Positions 45,030 to 53,225 of a stretch of 64,000 bases of DNA are shown here, piece by piece. Location: positions 620,001 to 684,000 of the forward strand of contig CAZXWN010000001.1 of NCBI GenBank assembly GCA_964644695.1. Direction: 5' to 3'. This stretch comes from CAZXWN01 sp964644695 [NCBI: uncultured bacterium] (GTDB lineage Bacteria > UBP4 > UBA4092). The number at the start of each line of letters is the position of its first letter. Within the stretch, counting starts at the first letter, position 1. The notes under the pieces were generated by a model that saw nothing but the letters and a program-made list of their open reading frames with translations, did not search any database and was not told the origin of the DNA. The translations under genes were made by a program, and so were the position numbers.

Positions 45030-45866
45030 CTAATCATTGTTCCGTTTCTTTTTATCAACTGTAAAGTACATAATATTGCCCAAAACAATCAGCAAAATGA
45101 TAAATATGTGAATAACTGATTGACTATCCATTCCTGCAGTTGCAGGCCCACTTTTACCATGTTTCCGTTTGTAGTCTATTAGTTTCTCATACTCTGAAGC
45201 ACCTTTGAGACCACCAATAATTCCTGTAATCTGCTTTGCCTGTAAGGGGGGATAGTTCCCTGTAGCCATGACAGCCGTACAACCTGTTCCTATCCTGACT
45301 CGATCTGGATATCGTTCATAACCATAATTAATCCAAGAAAAGACAGAAGAATCATCATGAATAACTACAATATAATCAAAATCCCGTAATTGATTAATAC
45401 CTTTCATAACAGGTAATTCATCTAATTTTCTACGGTGATAATCCATTGGGTAGGTTTCACGGATATTATCACCCATACCAAGAACAACGGCATATCCCCC
45501 TGATTTATAACCTAAATTGACATAATCAGTACCATTAACCTTGTTGTACATTTTGGCAACTTGGTTCATGTTTTTTTCAGCAATTGCAGCACCTGTATTT
45601 ATCCACATACACATGCCAACAACCTTTAGCTTCTTTTCAAAACAATGGCTTAATACAGCAGAAGCCATTGGATCTAACTCAGGACCCGAAGAGGGCTCGT
45701 AGTCATAGACCAGTAAAACTTTACTACCCTCAGGAAGTTTTTCTATGGGATCATAAACCCCAAGGACTTCCTTCGTTGTTTTCACTTTTAAATTAAGAGG
45801 AAAAATAATGGGTAGTGCAATAGCAATCACTACAAATAAATAAATAATTCGGCGGTCAAATTTCAT
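45030..45866 (-). CDS. Unknown protein with an extracytoplasmic domain between two membrane helices
   Basis: 278 residues, no family recognised. An N-terminal helix (~6-24, IYLFVVIAIALPIIFPL) and a C-terminal helix (~248-268, VIHIFIILLIVLGNIMYF) flank a soluble alpha/beta region: GSKVLLVYDYEPSSGPELDP, LKVVGMCMWINTGAAIAEKN, FDYIVVIHDDSSVFSWINYG and IGTGCTAVMATGNYPPLQAK. The alternating strand-helix pattern suggests a Rossmann-like or hydrolase fold, with Asp-rich loops (PSSGPELDPMAS, HDDSS). Its start overlaps the stop of the next upstream gene by one base. Confidence 0.75.
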   Translation of the reverse strand: MKFDRRIIYLFVVIAIALPIIFPLNLKVKTTKEVLGVYDPIEKLPEGSKVLLVYDYEPSSGPELDPMASAVLSHCFEKKLKVVGMCMWINTGAAIAEKNMNQVAKMYNKVNGTDYVNLGYKSGGYAVVLGMGDNIRETYPMDYHRRKLDELPVMKGINQLRDFDYIVVIHDDSSVFSWINYGYERYPDRVRIGTGCTAVMATGNYPPLQAKQITGIIGGLKGASEYEKLIDYKRKHGKSGPATAGMDSQSVIHIFIILLIVLGNIMYFTVDKKKRNND

Positions 45867-46522
45867 TAATCTTTACCCTGATAAGAGCGTTCAATACCTA
45901 AAATTATTCTTAAAGAAGTGGCAATACCACCCAAAGCAACACCTAGCAAAACTGCACGACGGGCTGACATATTGAAAACATCGAGAATAAAACTGGTCAT
46001 ATTATCCAATCCGAGAAACTTTATATTTTGAGGTAACGCATCCGTCAGCATTTCACCAAAAGGTATTCTGCCTACCATAACAATAATCGCAGCAATTAAC
46101 ATAATTGTTGCTTCTATATTTCGGGCTCTAAAAGCTCTATATGAAGCGGAACAGATAAAAAATGCAGTCAGTGAAAAAGTGGTTGCTGCCAAGGGAAACT
46201 GAATATTATTGAAAGCCCACATAAAATAAGTTCCATCTTCAATACCCTTTGCAAACCCTAATATCGTCATTGTAAGAAAAGCGATAATCAGAGTCAAACT
46301 ATATCCCCACCCTGCACTCATATTATATATTCTACGTACATGAGCTCTTAAGAGGCTGCTGATACCTATTATCAAAGTAAAGGCAGCAATTAAGCGAATC
46401 CATTTAGTAGCGCCTTTAGACAAAGCCTCTGAGGCTTCCATAGGAACAAAAAACGTACCTATCATCAAAAATCCAACAATCAACACTATTAGGGTTGGTA
46501 ACCTTCTTTTTAGAAAATCCAT
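45866..46522 (-). CDS. Unknown polytopic membrane protein
   Basis: 218 residues with about six helices (TLIVLIVGFLMIGTFFV; IRLIAAFTLIIGISSLL; YSLTLIIAFLTMTILGFAKG; FPLAATTFSLTAFFICSASY; EATIMLIAAIIVMVGRIPFG; AVLLGVALGGIATSLRIILG). Positive residues lie between helices 2 and 3 (RAHVRRIYN). No family recognised. The C terminus GIERSYQGKD is cytoplasmic by the positive-inside rule. It lies 17 bases after the DUF6754 gene and overlaps the next gene by one base. Confidence 0.75.
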   Translation of the reverse strand: MDFLKRRLPTLIVLIVGFLMIGTFFVPMEASEALSKGATKWIRLIAAFTLIIGISSLLRAHVRRIYNMSAGWGYSLTLIIAFLTMTILGFAKGIEDGTYFMWAFNNIQFPLAATTFSLTAFFICSASYRAFRARNIEATIMLIAAIIVMVGRIPFGEMLTDALPQNIKFLGLDNMTSFILDVFNMSARRAVLLGVALGGIATSLRIILGIERSYQGKD

Positions 46523-46539
46523 TTTTCTATATCCTCTTA

Positions 46540-47817
46540 TTAAAACACTGTAAAGATTCGCTTAAACCAAAGCAGTACATCAAGATCAATTCCGTTTTGG
46601 GAAAGTAGCATATGTAGAGTCACTGCAATGGAAGCCAATATCATAAAAATAACTATCGTAATCTTTCCGGCATCCTGTCCTCGCAAACTGCCCAACAATT
46701 TGGGTTCACGAGACAAATATGCACTCGCCGCATATAATTCCTCACCGATAAGCGTATAGTCGCAAGAAACAATGAAAAAGGGCAACTGGAATGTAGAATC
46801 AGTTCCCGCTATCTGAATAGCACCCGTAGAAGCACCCGTTTCAGACAAAATAATAGCTTCTGCTGCAAAAGTCCCCAGAAAGAAATTAGCAGCAGGTTTT
46901 TCACGTACCATGATGCCATCAACCGCCGCCGTAAACCCAAACTGATCTTCTGAGACATAGAATACATCATGAGGATTGAATGCATCTGGGCGACCAACAT
47001 TCAGGTAGGCTTCACGAACTACCTCCTGACAAACACTCATGGCAATCGACCATCTACAGGGGACAATTATTCGTGAATCATAGTCAGCAACTTTTTTGGA
47101 TACATGGCTCAATATATTGACAGATGCTATCGTAGAAACAGAATCAATATCATTTGCACCGGTCAGATAAACTATAGGTTTTCCCATTTCAGTTGCTCTA
47201 CCTATAGCTTCTTCAATGGCTTCAAGCCCCGGTATACGTCGAATAAATAAATTAGGATTTCGCCGAGCTTTTTCAATGAAATAATAGATACATATAAATA
47301 AAAGAATGACGATTATAAAGTTGTTTATCTTATCAAACTTAAACCAATTTCCTTTAGCTTTTCCAATTATTGGCTGCGAAGTTTCTATTCGATTTATTGA
47401 ATCAGTACCTACAGCGAGTTTCACATAAACAGGGGTTCTGTCAGGTAAAGAAATATCATAAAAGTGTTTAGATCGCGTAACCTTCTCATTGAAACCAAAT
47501 ACCGCAGGCTTTTCTGATTGAAATTGTTTACTTTCAAGAGAATCAAATTGTGCTACTTCAATAAAAGGGCCTTCAGCCTGATATGAGGTAAGAATTTGAT
47601 AATAAGTGCCCTTTGATTCGCAGGAGGTTGCTGACCATATAACTGTAATACTCTTACCATTATCATTTGGTGTATCTATTACATGGACATCCGTTGGCAA
47701 ACACAACGATGGTGAAGGAATACCTTTATCGCCAGTATCTGTGGATTGTGCAATACAATTCCCAGCTAAAACTAACAGTACAGATAATAAAACCAATAAT
47801 TTAAATAATGATTTCAT
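46540..47817 (-). CDS. DUF6754-like membrane protein with signal peptide and Fn3-like region
   Basis: 425 residues. A signal peptide (LFKLLVLLSVLLVLAGNCIA) is followed by an external region resembling a fibronectin type III fold (DVHVIDTPNDNGKSITVIWS; YYQILTSYQAEGPFIEVAQF). A helix at ~165-182 leads into a cytoplasmic domain with IPGLEAIEEAIGRATEMGKP, VYLTGANDIDSVSTIASVNI, FNPHDVFYVSEDQFGFTAAV and LGTFAAEAIILSETGASTGA. A last helix lies at ~390-410. The domain arrangement fits what is called DUF6754; function unknown. Glu/Thr/Gly-rich loops could bind a ligand (inference). It starts 5 bases after the upstream barrel/KOW protein. Confidence 0.65.
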   Translation of the reverse strand: MKSLFKLLVLLSVLLVLAGNCIAQSTDTGDKGIPSPSLCLPTDVHVIDTPNDNGKSITVIWSATSCESKGTYYQILTSYQAEGPFIEVAQFDSLESKQFQSEKPAVFGFNEKVTRSKHFYDISLPDRTPVYVKLAVGTDSINRIETSQPIIGKAKGNWFKFDKINNFIIVILLFICIYYFIEKARRNPNLFIRRIPGLEAIEEAIGRATEMGKPIVYLTGANDIDSVSTIASVNILSHVSKKVADYDSRIIVPCRWSIAMSVCQEVVREAYLNVGRPDAFNPHDVFYVSEDQFGFTAAVDGIMVREKPAANFFLGTFAAEAIILSETGASTGAIQIAGTDSTFQLPFFIVSCDYTLIGEELYAASAYLSREPKLLGSLRGQDAGKITIVIFMILASIAVTLHMLLSQNGIDLDVLLWFKRIFTVF

Positions 47818-47822
47818 ACAAG

Positions 47823-48968
47823 TTACCTGTTCAATCCTTCAATTATTTCAACATTAGCTCGAGGTAAAACAGCAAGAGTTCCATCTTTCAACTTCACTTC
47901 AAGCACACGAACTTTTGCTTCAGTTTCAATGTTCACCAACTCTGAAGGAAGGCTTGTAATTTCACCTAACTCTCCAAAATGTGGTTCCCTGATAATTCGA
48001 ACGGTATTCCCAATCACTATTCCCGAAATATCACTAACGTCCGTATCTTTTACCATACTGTCCGCACCCTCTGCAAGAGGAATAATTACCTCGGGACGCA
48101 TTACCCCAGCACGGATTTGTGTTCTGCCAGTAATAGACGCTTTTTGAGAATGACTCTTTTTCAATAATTCATATGTTCTCTGGGCCATGGGGATTTTCCC
48201 AAATCCCTCAGTAATAATCAAGGTCGTTGTAACATCCTCATCTCCAGTGATAGCTACTCCAATTTCATATCCGAGCCAATCTTTGATAACTTCAGCATCA
48301 ATTCCACCAACAATGATTCCAGAGATACCCAGTTCATTCGCTTTTTTCAATGTGGGACCATCCACATAAGAACCACCAACAATAATCTTACCCTTCATAT
48401 CAGGAGTAATCATTTTGTCCGTTAAGTGTTCACTGGGAGAATCACCTAATACCAATAACTCTCCGTTTTGTTCACCACCGATCCCAAAGATACCTTGGAT
48501 ATAAGTAGCTTGGTTCTGAATAGTTACCCCAAACCCATCTTCAATTTCAGTAACAGTACCAGATAGATAGGCACTTAATTCTACATGTCGTGGGGGCATT
48601 CGTAATAGAACCTGACCTGTGATTGTGGAAATATTTTCAATAGTTCCATCAATAGGAGAAGGAATTGTTTTCTGAAATAATTTAATACCAAACATCGGTT
48701 TATTTTCAGCGATGGCTTCCCCCTGTTTGATGGCCTCACCTTCCTTTTTCAACATGTATGAATGGATATCTACAGGTTCAATGGATAGTAAATTTGCAAT
48801 ATTGATTGACTGAACTTCATTAGGCAATTCAGTCCGGGCAACATATTGCTCCGAAGTAACTTTGTCTCCAACTTTAACCATAACTTCACCTTTTAAAGGT
48901 AAAGTACGTGTTTTGGACACAATTGTTTTTTCAAAAACCTGGAGTCCAGGGGTATATGCATGGGCCAT
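47823..48968 (-). CDS. Unknown barrel-sandwich/KOW protein of the MutL/DUF6754 cluster
   Basis: 381 residues, soluble, no signal peptide. Residues ~20-130 contain two biotinyl-lipoyl/RnfC-like barrel-sandwich repeats (LPLKGEVMVKVGDKVTSEQY; TIPSPIDGTIENISTITGQV). The middle has alpha/beta segments (KGKIIVGGSYVDGPTLKKAN; LGISGIIVGGIDAEVIKDWL). The end carries a KOW-like motif (VRIIREPHFGELGEITSLP; GTLAVLPRANVEIIEG). No conserved lipoyl-type Lys is evident. It may be a scaffold or carrier between the ATPase and the membrane proteins (inference). It follows the MutL-like gene by 28 bases. Confidence 0.65.
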   Translation of the reverse strand: MAHAYTPGLQVFEKTIVSKTRTLPLKGEVMVKVGDKVTSEQYVARTELPNEVQSINIANLLSIEPVDIHSYMLKKEGEAIKQGEAIAENKPMFGIKLFQKTIPSPIDGTIENISTITGQVLLRMPPRHVELSAYLSGTVTEIEDGFGVTIQNQATYIQGIFGIGGEQNGELLVLGDSPSEHLTDKMITPDMKGKIIVGGSYVDGPTLKKANELGISGIIVGGIDAEVIKDWLGYEIGVAITGDEDVTTTLIITEGFGKIPMAQRTYELLKKSHSQKASITGRTQIRAGVMRPEVIIPLAEGADSMVKDTDVSDISGIVIGNTVRIIREPHFGELGEITSLPSELVNIETEAKVRVLEVKLKDGTLAVLPRANVEIIEGLNR

Positions 48969-48996
48969 TATTCAAATCTCCCAATCATTTTATTCA

Positions 48997-50790
48997 CTAA
49001 ATATTTGGATACATCGACATAGCATTAAACCAGCGTTTGAGCTGATCTATTCGATCCTGTTCTTTCACAGCTAAGGCTAAAGGTCTTCCCCGTGTATCAA
49101 TAACAACACCAGCAACACCGCCCATTAATTCAGCACGAAGAGTTTTCCCAAGGCCAGCGCCTGCATCATATTTTCCTTTAGGTGTGATTTCAATAGATAC
49201 CTTTTGATCTTTTGTTGCAGGATACAGCTTCAATTCGCCAAAGGGTAATGAATCATTGAATGTTTCTGAACCAATGGTTAAAGAATAACTCACACAATCA
49301 TCACCAGGTTTTCCTGTTCCAGTGACTGCCACACAAGTTCCTAAATTAATCAAACAGTCTTTCTCAAAAACTTCTGTGGCAGCTGCTTCATGAACTTCTG
49401 CCAAAACACCTAAATGGGGCATCATAAAGATGGAGTCAACCGCCAAACGAGTAATACCTTCACATTGGAAAGCATCCATCATCATTAACATGGATTGCAC
49501 ACGTCGAGGGGCGTGGGATAAAACTCCACCAGAACCAATCAACAAATCCAGACTCTTCATGTTAATTAAACTCTGGCCTGATTCTACTTGTTTGAAAGAA
49601 TCCGCAATGGACCTTTCCTGTTGTACACCCTTAAGTCCAACCGCCAGTAATTTATGTTGGTCCAAAGCAAGACGCAGAGCCTCACGGCAAATAGCCTGTT
49701 CCAGGATGAGATCTTCCAAGGTCTGCGGTATTGTGGTAGGTCGAATCATTTTATTCTTAATGCGGTTATTAATATCCTTTTCAGTAAACGGAAAAGGTAC
49801 CCAACGAAGAATGTTTTTAATTCCCGCATCAGCTAACACATTAGACACTGAATAACTCATTCCTAAATTGGCCGATACAGTTCGATTGAATACTGTTTCA
49901 AAAACAGAAAAGACATCCGTAGTGGCGCCCCCAATATCTACACCCAAGGCATTAATTCCCTGGCTTTTAGCAACTTTTTCAATCAGATATCCGACAGCAG
50001 CTGGCGTCGGCATAATGGGTCTGCCAACCCATTCTTTGAGTTTCCCATATCCAGGAGCCTGCGCCATAACATGTTCCATAAACATGTCTTGAATTTTCAT
50101 GCGGGCAGGTCCAAGGTTTTCTTTTTCAAGTGTGGGGCGAATATTATCCGTAATCACTAAATCAACAATCTTGCCTAAACTTTTGGTAATCTCGTCTCGA
50201 GCCTTAATATTCCCGGCATAGATAACAGGAAGCCGATAAGTATGACCTAATCGAGGACGAGGATTGGCGGCGGCGATATATTCTGCCAGCTCGACAACAT
50301 GAGTAATAGTACCCCCATCGGTACCACCAGACAAAAGAATCATGTCAGGACGAAAACCCCTAATCCGCTCAATTTTTTGATGAGGCAAACGACCGTCATT
50401 GGAAGCCAGAACATCCATAACAATAGCCCCGCCACCCAAAGCCGCACGCTGAGCACTTTCACCAGTCATAGACTTTACTGCACCTGCGACTAACATCTGG
50501 AGTCCACCCCCAGCGGATGAAGTAGATATATATATATCCACGCCATGTTTATCCTTGGCGGGGGTGATAATCTTTTCACCATCCAAAATCTTTCGCCCGG
50601 ATAATTCTTCTACTTCAGCAATGGCATTGAGAACACCTCGGGTTACATCATTAAAAGGCGCTTCAACAGTCGTTGGAGCTTCCCCACGATAGGTCTGTCG
50701 GTATTCTCCATTCACTTTTTCTATCAGAATAGCTTTAGTTGTTGTACTGCCACAATCGGTTGCGATAATTACATTTAATGGATTATCCAT
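48997..50790 (-). CDS. MutL-type ASKHA ATPase (glutamate mutase L family)
   Basis: 597 residues from ATG 50790, preceded by AAGGGAA; an ATG at 50844 inside the previous gene is less likely. Sugar-kinase/Hsp70-type fold: phosphate-1 IIATDCGSTTTKAILIEKV, MILLSGGTDGGTITHVVELA, phosphate-2 GINALGVDIGGATTDVFSVF, and adenosine-site-like LLIGSGGVLSHAPRRVQSML. MutL (PF13941) is known beside glutamate mutase and is thought to reactivate or chaperone adenosylcobalamin mutases. No mutase gene is in the window, and the neighbours are membrane proteins, so another client seems likely. It overlaps the 113-residue gene by 8 bases. Confidence 0.88.
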   Translation of the reverse strand: MDNPLNVIIATDCGSTTTKAILIEKVNGEYRQTYRGEAPTTVEAPFNDVTRGVLNAIAEVEELSGRKILDGEKIITPAKDKHGVDIYISTSSAGGGLQMLVAGAVKSMTGESAQRAALGGGAIVMDVLASNDGRLPHQKIERIRGFRPDMILLSGGTDGGTITHVVELAEYIAAANPRPRLGHTYRLPVIYAGNIKARDEITKSLGKIVDLVITDNIRPTLEKENLGPARMKIQDMFMEHVMAQAPGYGKLKEWVGRPIMPTPAAVGYLIEKVAKSQGINALGVDIGGATTDVFSVFETVFNRTVSANLGMSYSVSNVLADAGIKNILRWVPFPFTEKDINNRIKNKMIRPTTIPQTLEDLILEQAICREALRLALDQHKLLAVGLKGVQQERSIADSFKQVESGQSLINMKSLDLLIGSGGVLSHAPRRVQSMLMMMDAFQCEGITRLAVDSIFMMPHLGVLAEVHEAAATEVFEKDCLINLGTCVAVTGTGKPGDDCVSYSLTIGSETFNDSLPFGELKLYPATKDQKVSIEITPKGKYDAGAGLGKTLRAELMGGVAGVVIDTRGRPLALAVKEQDRIDQLKRWFNAMSMYPNI

Positions 50791-51124
50791 TGTTTTTTTC
50801 CCTTGATTGAGCTCGTTCTTCAATTCTTCGGATAAATAATTCAAGTCCCTGTCGGTGCTCCAGGATTCGAATCACTTTTTCATAATCTTTCTGTGATATA
50901 AACGGATCCATATAAGGCTGTATAACTGTCATTAATTGGCTGCTTACAAAATTTAACGGCATCACGGAATACAAAGTCCAGACAGCACTGGTTACCAATC
51001 GTTTTTTTATTATGTAATCAATTACCTTATCCAGTACCTTCAAATCATCCTCGGTTGGTTCAGGACAACTTTCCAGTGTAAAGGCATTCCGAATCATATC
51101 TTTCAAACGATTGATTTTATTCAA
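50783..51124 (-). CDS. Unknown small helical protein
   Basis: 113 residues, no signal peptide or membrane helix. It is rich in helix formers: SCPEPTEDDLKVLDKVIDYI, LVTSAVWTLYSVMPLNFVSS and KDYEKVIRILEHRQGLELFI, ending in a charged tail (RRIEERAQSREKNNG). No family recognised. It starts 1 base after the preceding gene and overlaps the MutL-like gene by 8 bases, a tight coupling that suggests a partner subunit of that ATPase (inference). Confidence 0.7.
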   Translation of the reverse strand: MNKINRLKDMIRNAFTLESCPEPTEDDLKVLDKVIDYIIKKRLVTSAVWTLYSVMPLNFVSSQLMTVIQPYMDPFISQKDYEKVIRILEHRQGLELFIRRIEERAQSREKNNG

Positions 51125-51125
51125 A

Positions 51126-51632
51126 TTAATAACATTCTTTCAAGTGTTTTTTCAAAGATTCAAGAAGGACTTCTGAAACAGGTCCTTCTGGAAGTATTAA
51201 ATAAAGCCCACGAAAACTATCCAGACGATGAGGAATCTCGAAGGTCGATAACTGAATACCACGTCGACATTGATAAAAACAACGAAATTCTGACCATCTG
51301 CGTTCATAGCAAGCCAGAGGGGTTTTAACACGCACCCGCTGGTCATCTATATCATAATGAATGGGGATAAAATACCGTGACAACGCCCCGACTAATAACA
51401 CTACTGACAATAGGGAAAAAGCCACACTCTGATAGCTAACTAAAATAATCAGAGCAATCGACAGGATAAACAAAAGAATCACTAGGGTTTTTAACCTGGA
51501 TTCGTTGGCCAGATGAACATCCCAGCTATAAATGAGTTTTTCCTGTTTATCTCCCACAAGTCCAATCTCTATCTCTATTTTTACTAAATTATGAATGTTA
51601 CCACAGGGTACCGAGTAAGTAAATAATATCAA
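51126..51632 (-). CDS. Unknown protein with two membrane helices and a PH-like domain
   Basis: 168 residues if started at the TTG at 51632; the true start may be further inside, since no clear ribosome site was found. Two adjacent helices (~49-67 and 70-86, LVILLFILSIALIILV and VAFSLLSVVLLVGALS) are followed by a domain reminiscent of bacterial PH/DUF304 proteins: IHYDIDDQRVRVKTPLACYE, RRWSEFRCFYQCRRGIQLST and FRGLYLILPEGPVSEVLLES. First gene of the eight-gene cluster; the 159-base gap upstream, shared with the divergent apbC gene, probably holds its promoter. Confidence 0.65.
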   Translation of the reverse strand: MILFTYSVPCGNIHNLVKIEIEIGLVGDKQEKLIYSWDVHLANESRLKTLVILLFILSIALIILVSYQSVAFSLLSVVLLVGALSRYFIPIHYDIDDQRVRVKTPLACYERRWSEFRCFYQCRRGIQLSTFEIPHRLDSFRGLYLILPEGPVSEVLLESLKKHLKECY

Positions 51633-51791
51633 AATCCCATTTTATTATCGAAAATTCAATCAGCATGTATATCGAACGAGATCGATCTTGTTCGATGATT
51701 GTTTTGGCGTTCAATTACCCTAATTTTTGACTATAAAAGTAGATAGTTAAACATGTTACAATAAGGAAATTTAATTAAAAGGATACTTATT

Positions 51792-52871
51792 ATGTCTGAA
51801 AGCAAAGTAACCCTTATAAAAGAACGCTTAAAAGAAGTAAAATATCCTGGATACAGCCGGGATATAGTGTCATTTGGATTTATAAAGAAAGTTGCCGAAT
51901 GCGATGGCCTAGTAAAAATTGAACTCCAGGCCACCGGATTGAATGACTCTGTAAAAGCCACCATTATCCAAGACATTCAAAATTTACTGCAAAAAGAATC
52001 CGGAATTAAAGAAGTGGCTGTTTCTTTTGTTGACCCCGCCCCCGCTCCAACACAACCACCACTCAAAAAGACGAATCCCAATGACCCATGGCAAGACCAA
52101 ATACCTGTGGAAGGCGTTGAAAACATCATTGCCGTTGCCAGTGGTAAAGGTGGCGTTGGAAAATCCACAGTGTCTGTTAATTTAGCCTGTGCCTTAAAAT
52201 CTTTAGGTTATCGCGTTGGACTAATGGATTGTGATATCTATGGACCGAGTATCCCAATAATGGTCGGAACCCACGAAAAGCCACAAGTAATTGGTGAGGA
52301 TCGCCTGGTACCGATTCAAAAGTATGGATTAAATATCATGTCTATAGGCTTTATGATTGATGAAGATGAACCCGTTATCTGGCGTGGGCCTATGATTCAG
52401 AGTGCCATCAAACAATTCTTACATGGTGTAAACTGGGGCCCCTTGGATTACCTTATTGTTGATTTACCCCCTGGGACAGGTGATGCACAGTTAAGCCTGG
52501 CACAACAAGTCCCAATCACGGGTTCTGTGATTGTAAGTACCCCCCAGGATGTAGCTCTGATTGATGCCAAAAAAGGGGTTGCCATGTTCAAAAAAATCAA
52601 TGTTCCCGTTCTGGGAATAGTTGAGAACATGTCTGGATTCATTTGTCCGCATTGTGGTGAAAGAACAGATATTTTCAGCACCGGTGGTGGGAAGAAGGAA
52701 GCTGAGAAACAAAATGTGGATTTTTTAGGCGATGTTCCACTCGACCTGGCAATCCGGCAACAGGGTGATAGTGGAATTCCCATCGTTGTTGCACAACCAG
52801 ATTCCAGCCAATCGAATGCTTTTTTGAGTATTGCCAAAAAAGTCGCTGAAATCATTAAGAATAAAAAATAG
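51792..52871 (+). CDS. apbC: Mrp/NBP35-family iron-sulfur carrier ATPase (ApbC)
   Basis: 359 residues. Residues ~1-80 are a MIP18-like domain; the P-loop ATPase domain starts with the deviant Walker A IIAVASGKGGVGKSTVSVNL and includes MDCDIYGPSIPIMVG, IWRGPMIQSAIKQFLHGVNW, LIVDLPPGTGDAQLSLAQQV and the cluster-binding CPHCGERTDIFSTGGG (CxxC). It binds and passes 4Fe-4S clusters to apoproteins; the Fe-S-rich enzymes here (NadA, polyferredoxin, SdhB) are plausible clients. AAAAGGATAC precedes the ATG. An extended -10-like TGTTACAAT lies upstream at about 51754-51762. Confidence 0.93.
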   Translation: MSESKVTLIKERLKEVKYPGYSRDIVSFGFIKKVAECDGLVKIELQATGLNDSVKATIIQDIQNLLQKESGIKEVAVSFVDPAPAPTQPPLKKTNPNDPWQDQIPVEGVENIIAVASGKGGVGKSTVSVNLACALKSLGYRVGLMDCDIYGPSIPIMVGTHEKPQVIGEDRLVPIQKYGLNIMSIGFMIDEDEPVIWRGPMIQSAIKQFLHGVNWGPLDYLIVDLPPGTGDAQLSLAQQVPITGSVIVSTPQDVALIDAKKGVAMFKKINVPVLGIVENMSGFICPHCGERTDIFSTGGGKKEAEKQNVDFLGDVPLDLAIRQQGDSGIPIVVAQPDSSQSNAFLSIAKKVAEIIKNKK

Positions 52872-52886
52872 AAAAGAGCTCTTTTT

Positions 52887-53195
52887 ATGCCTACCGTTGA
52901 ACAGGTGTATGCCGCACTCAAAAGGTGCCAGGATCCAGAAATCCCAATAAATATTGTGGATTTAGGGTTAATTTACGACGTCGCAATAAACAATAATAAT
53001 GTAACCGTCAAAATGACTTTGACCGTTAAAGGATGCCACATGAGCACTTATATTTCTGAAGATGCTCAAAGAAAAATATTAGAAGATACAGATGCTGAAG
53101 GGGTATCCGTGGAAATCGTCTGGGACCCACCTTGGAATCCAGCCATGATATCTGATGAAGGCCGAAAGCTGCTTGGACTACCTGCTGAAAACTAA
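52887..53195 (+). CDS. MIP18/DUF59 family Fe-S assembly protein (SufT/PaaD-like)
   Basis: 102 residues, single DUF59 domain: LKRCQDPEIPINIVDLGLIY, then KMTLTVKGCHMSTYISED, with the conserved Cys in KGC, and VSVEIVWDPPWNPAMISDEG. Such proteins help mature Fe-S enzymes. It starts 15 bases after apbC with AAGAGCTC upstream, forming a two-gene Fe-S operon, and ends right before a terminator shared with lpxB. Confidence 0.92.
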   Translation: MPTVEQVYAALKRCQDPEIPINIVDLGLIYDVAINNNNVTVKMTLTVKGCHMSTYISEDAQRKILEDTDAEGVSVEIVWDPPWNPAMISDEGRKLLGLPAEN

Positions 53196-53198
53196 CAA

Positions 53199-53225
53199 AA
53201 AAACCGCCTGAATCAGGCGGTTTTT
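53199..53225. terminator. Bidirectional terminator between the MIP18 gene and lpxB
   Basis: AAAAACCGCCTG (53199-53210) pairs with CAGGCGGTTTTT (53214-53225) around a 3-base AAT loop, followed by more T on the plus strand and preceded by an A-run that gives a T-run on the minus strand. It ends both convergent operons; its right edge touches the lpxB stop codon. Confidence 0.92.

Noticed and set aside
48997-50790. MutL-like gene as the DNA mismatch-repair MutL
   Set aside because: The sequence has the ASKHA phosphate motifs (DCGSTTTK, DIGGATTD) of the glutamate mutase L family and none of the GHKL ATPase motifs of repair MutL.
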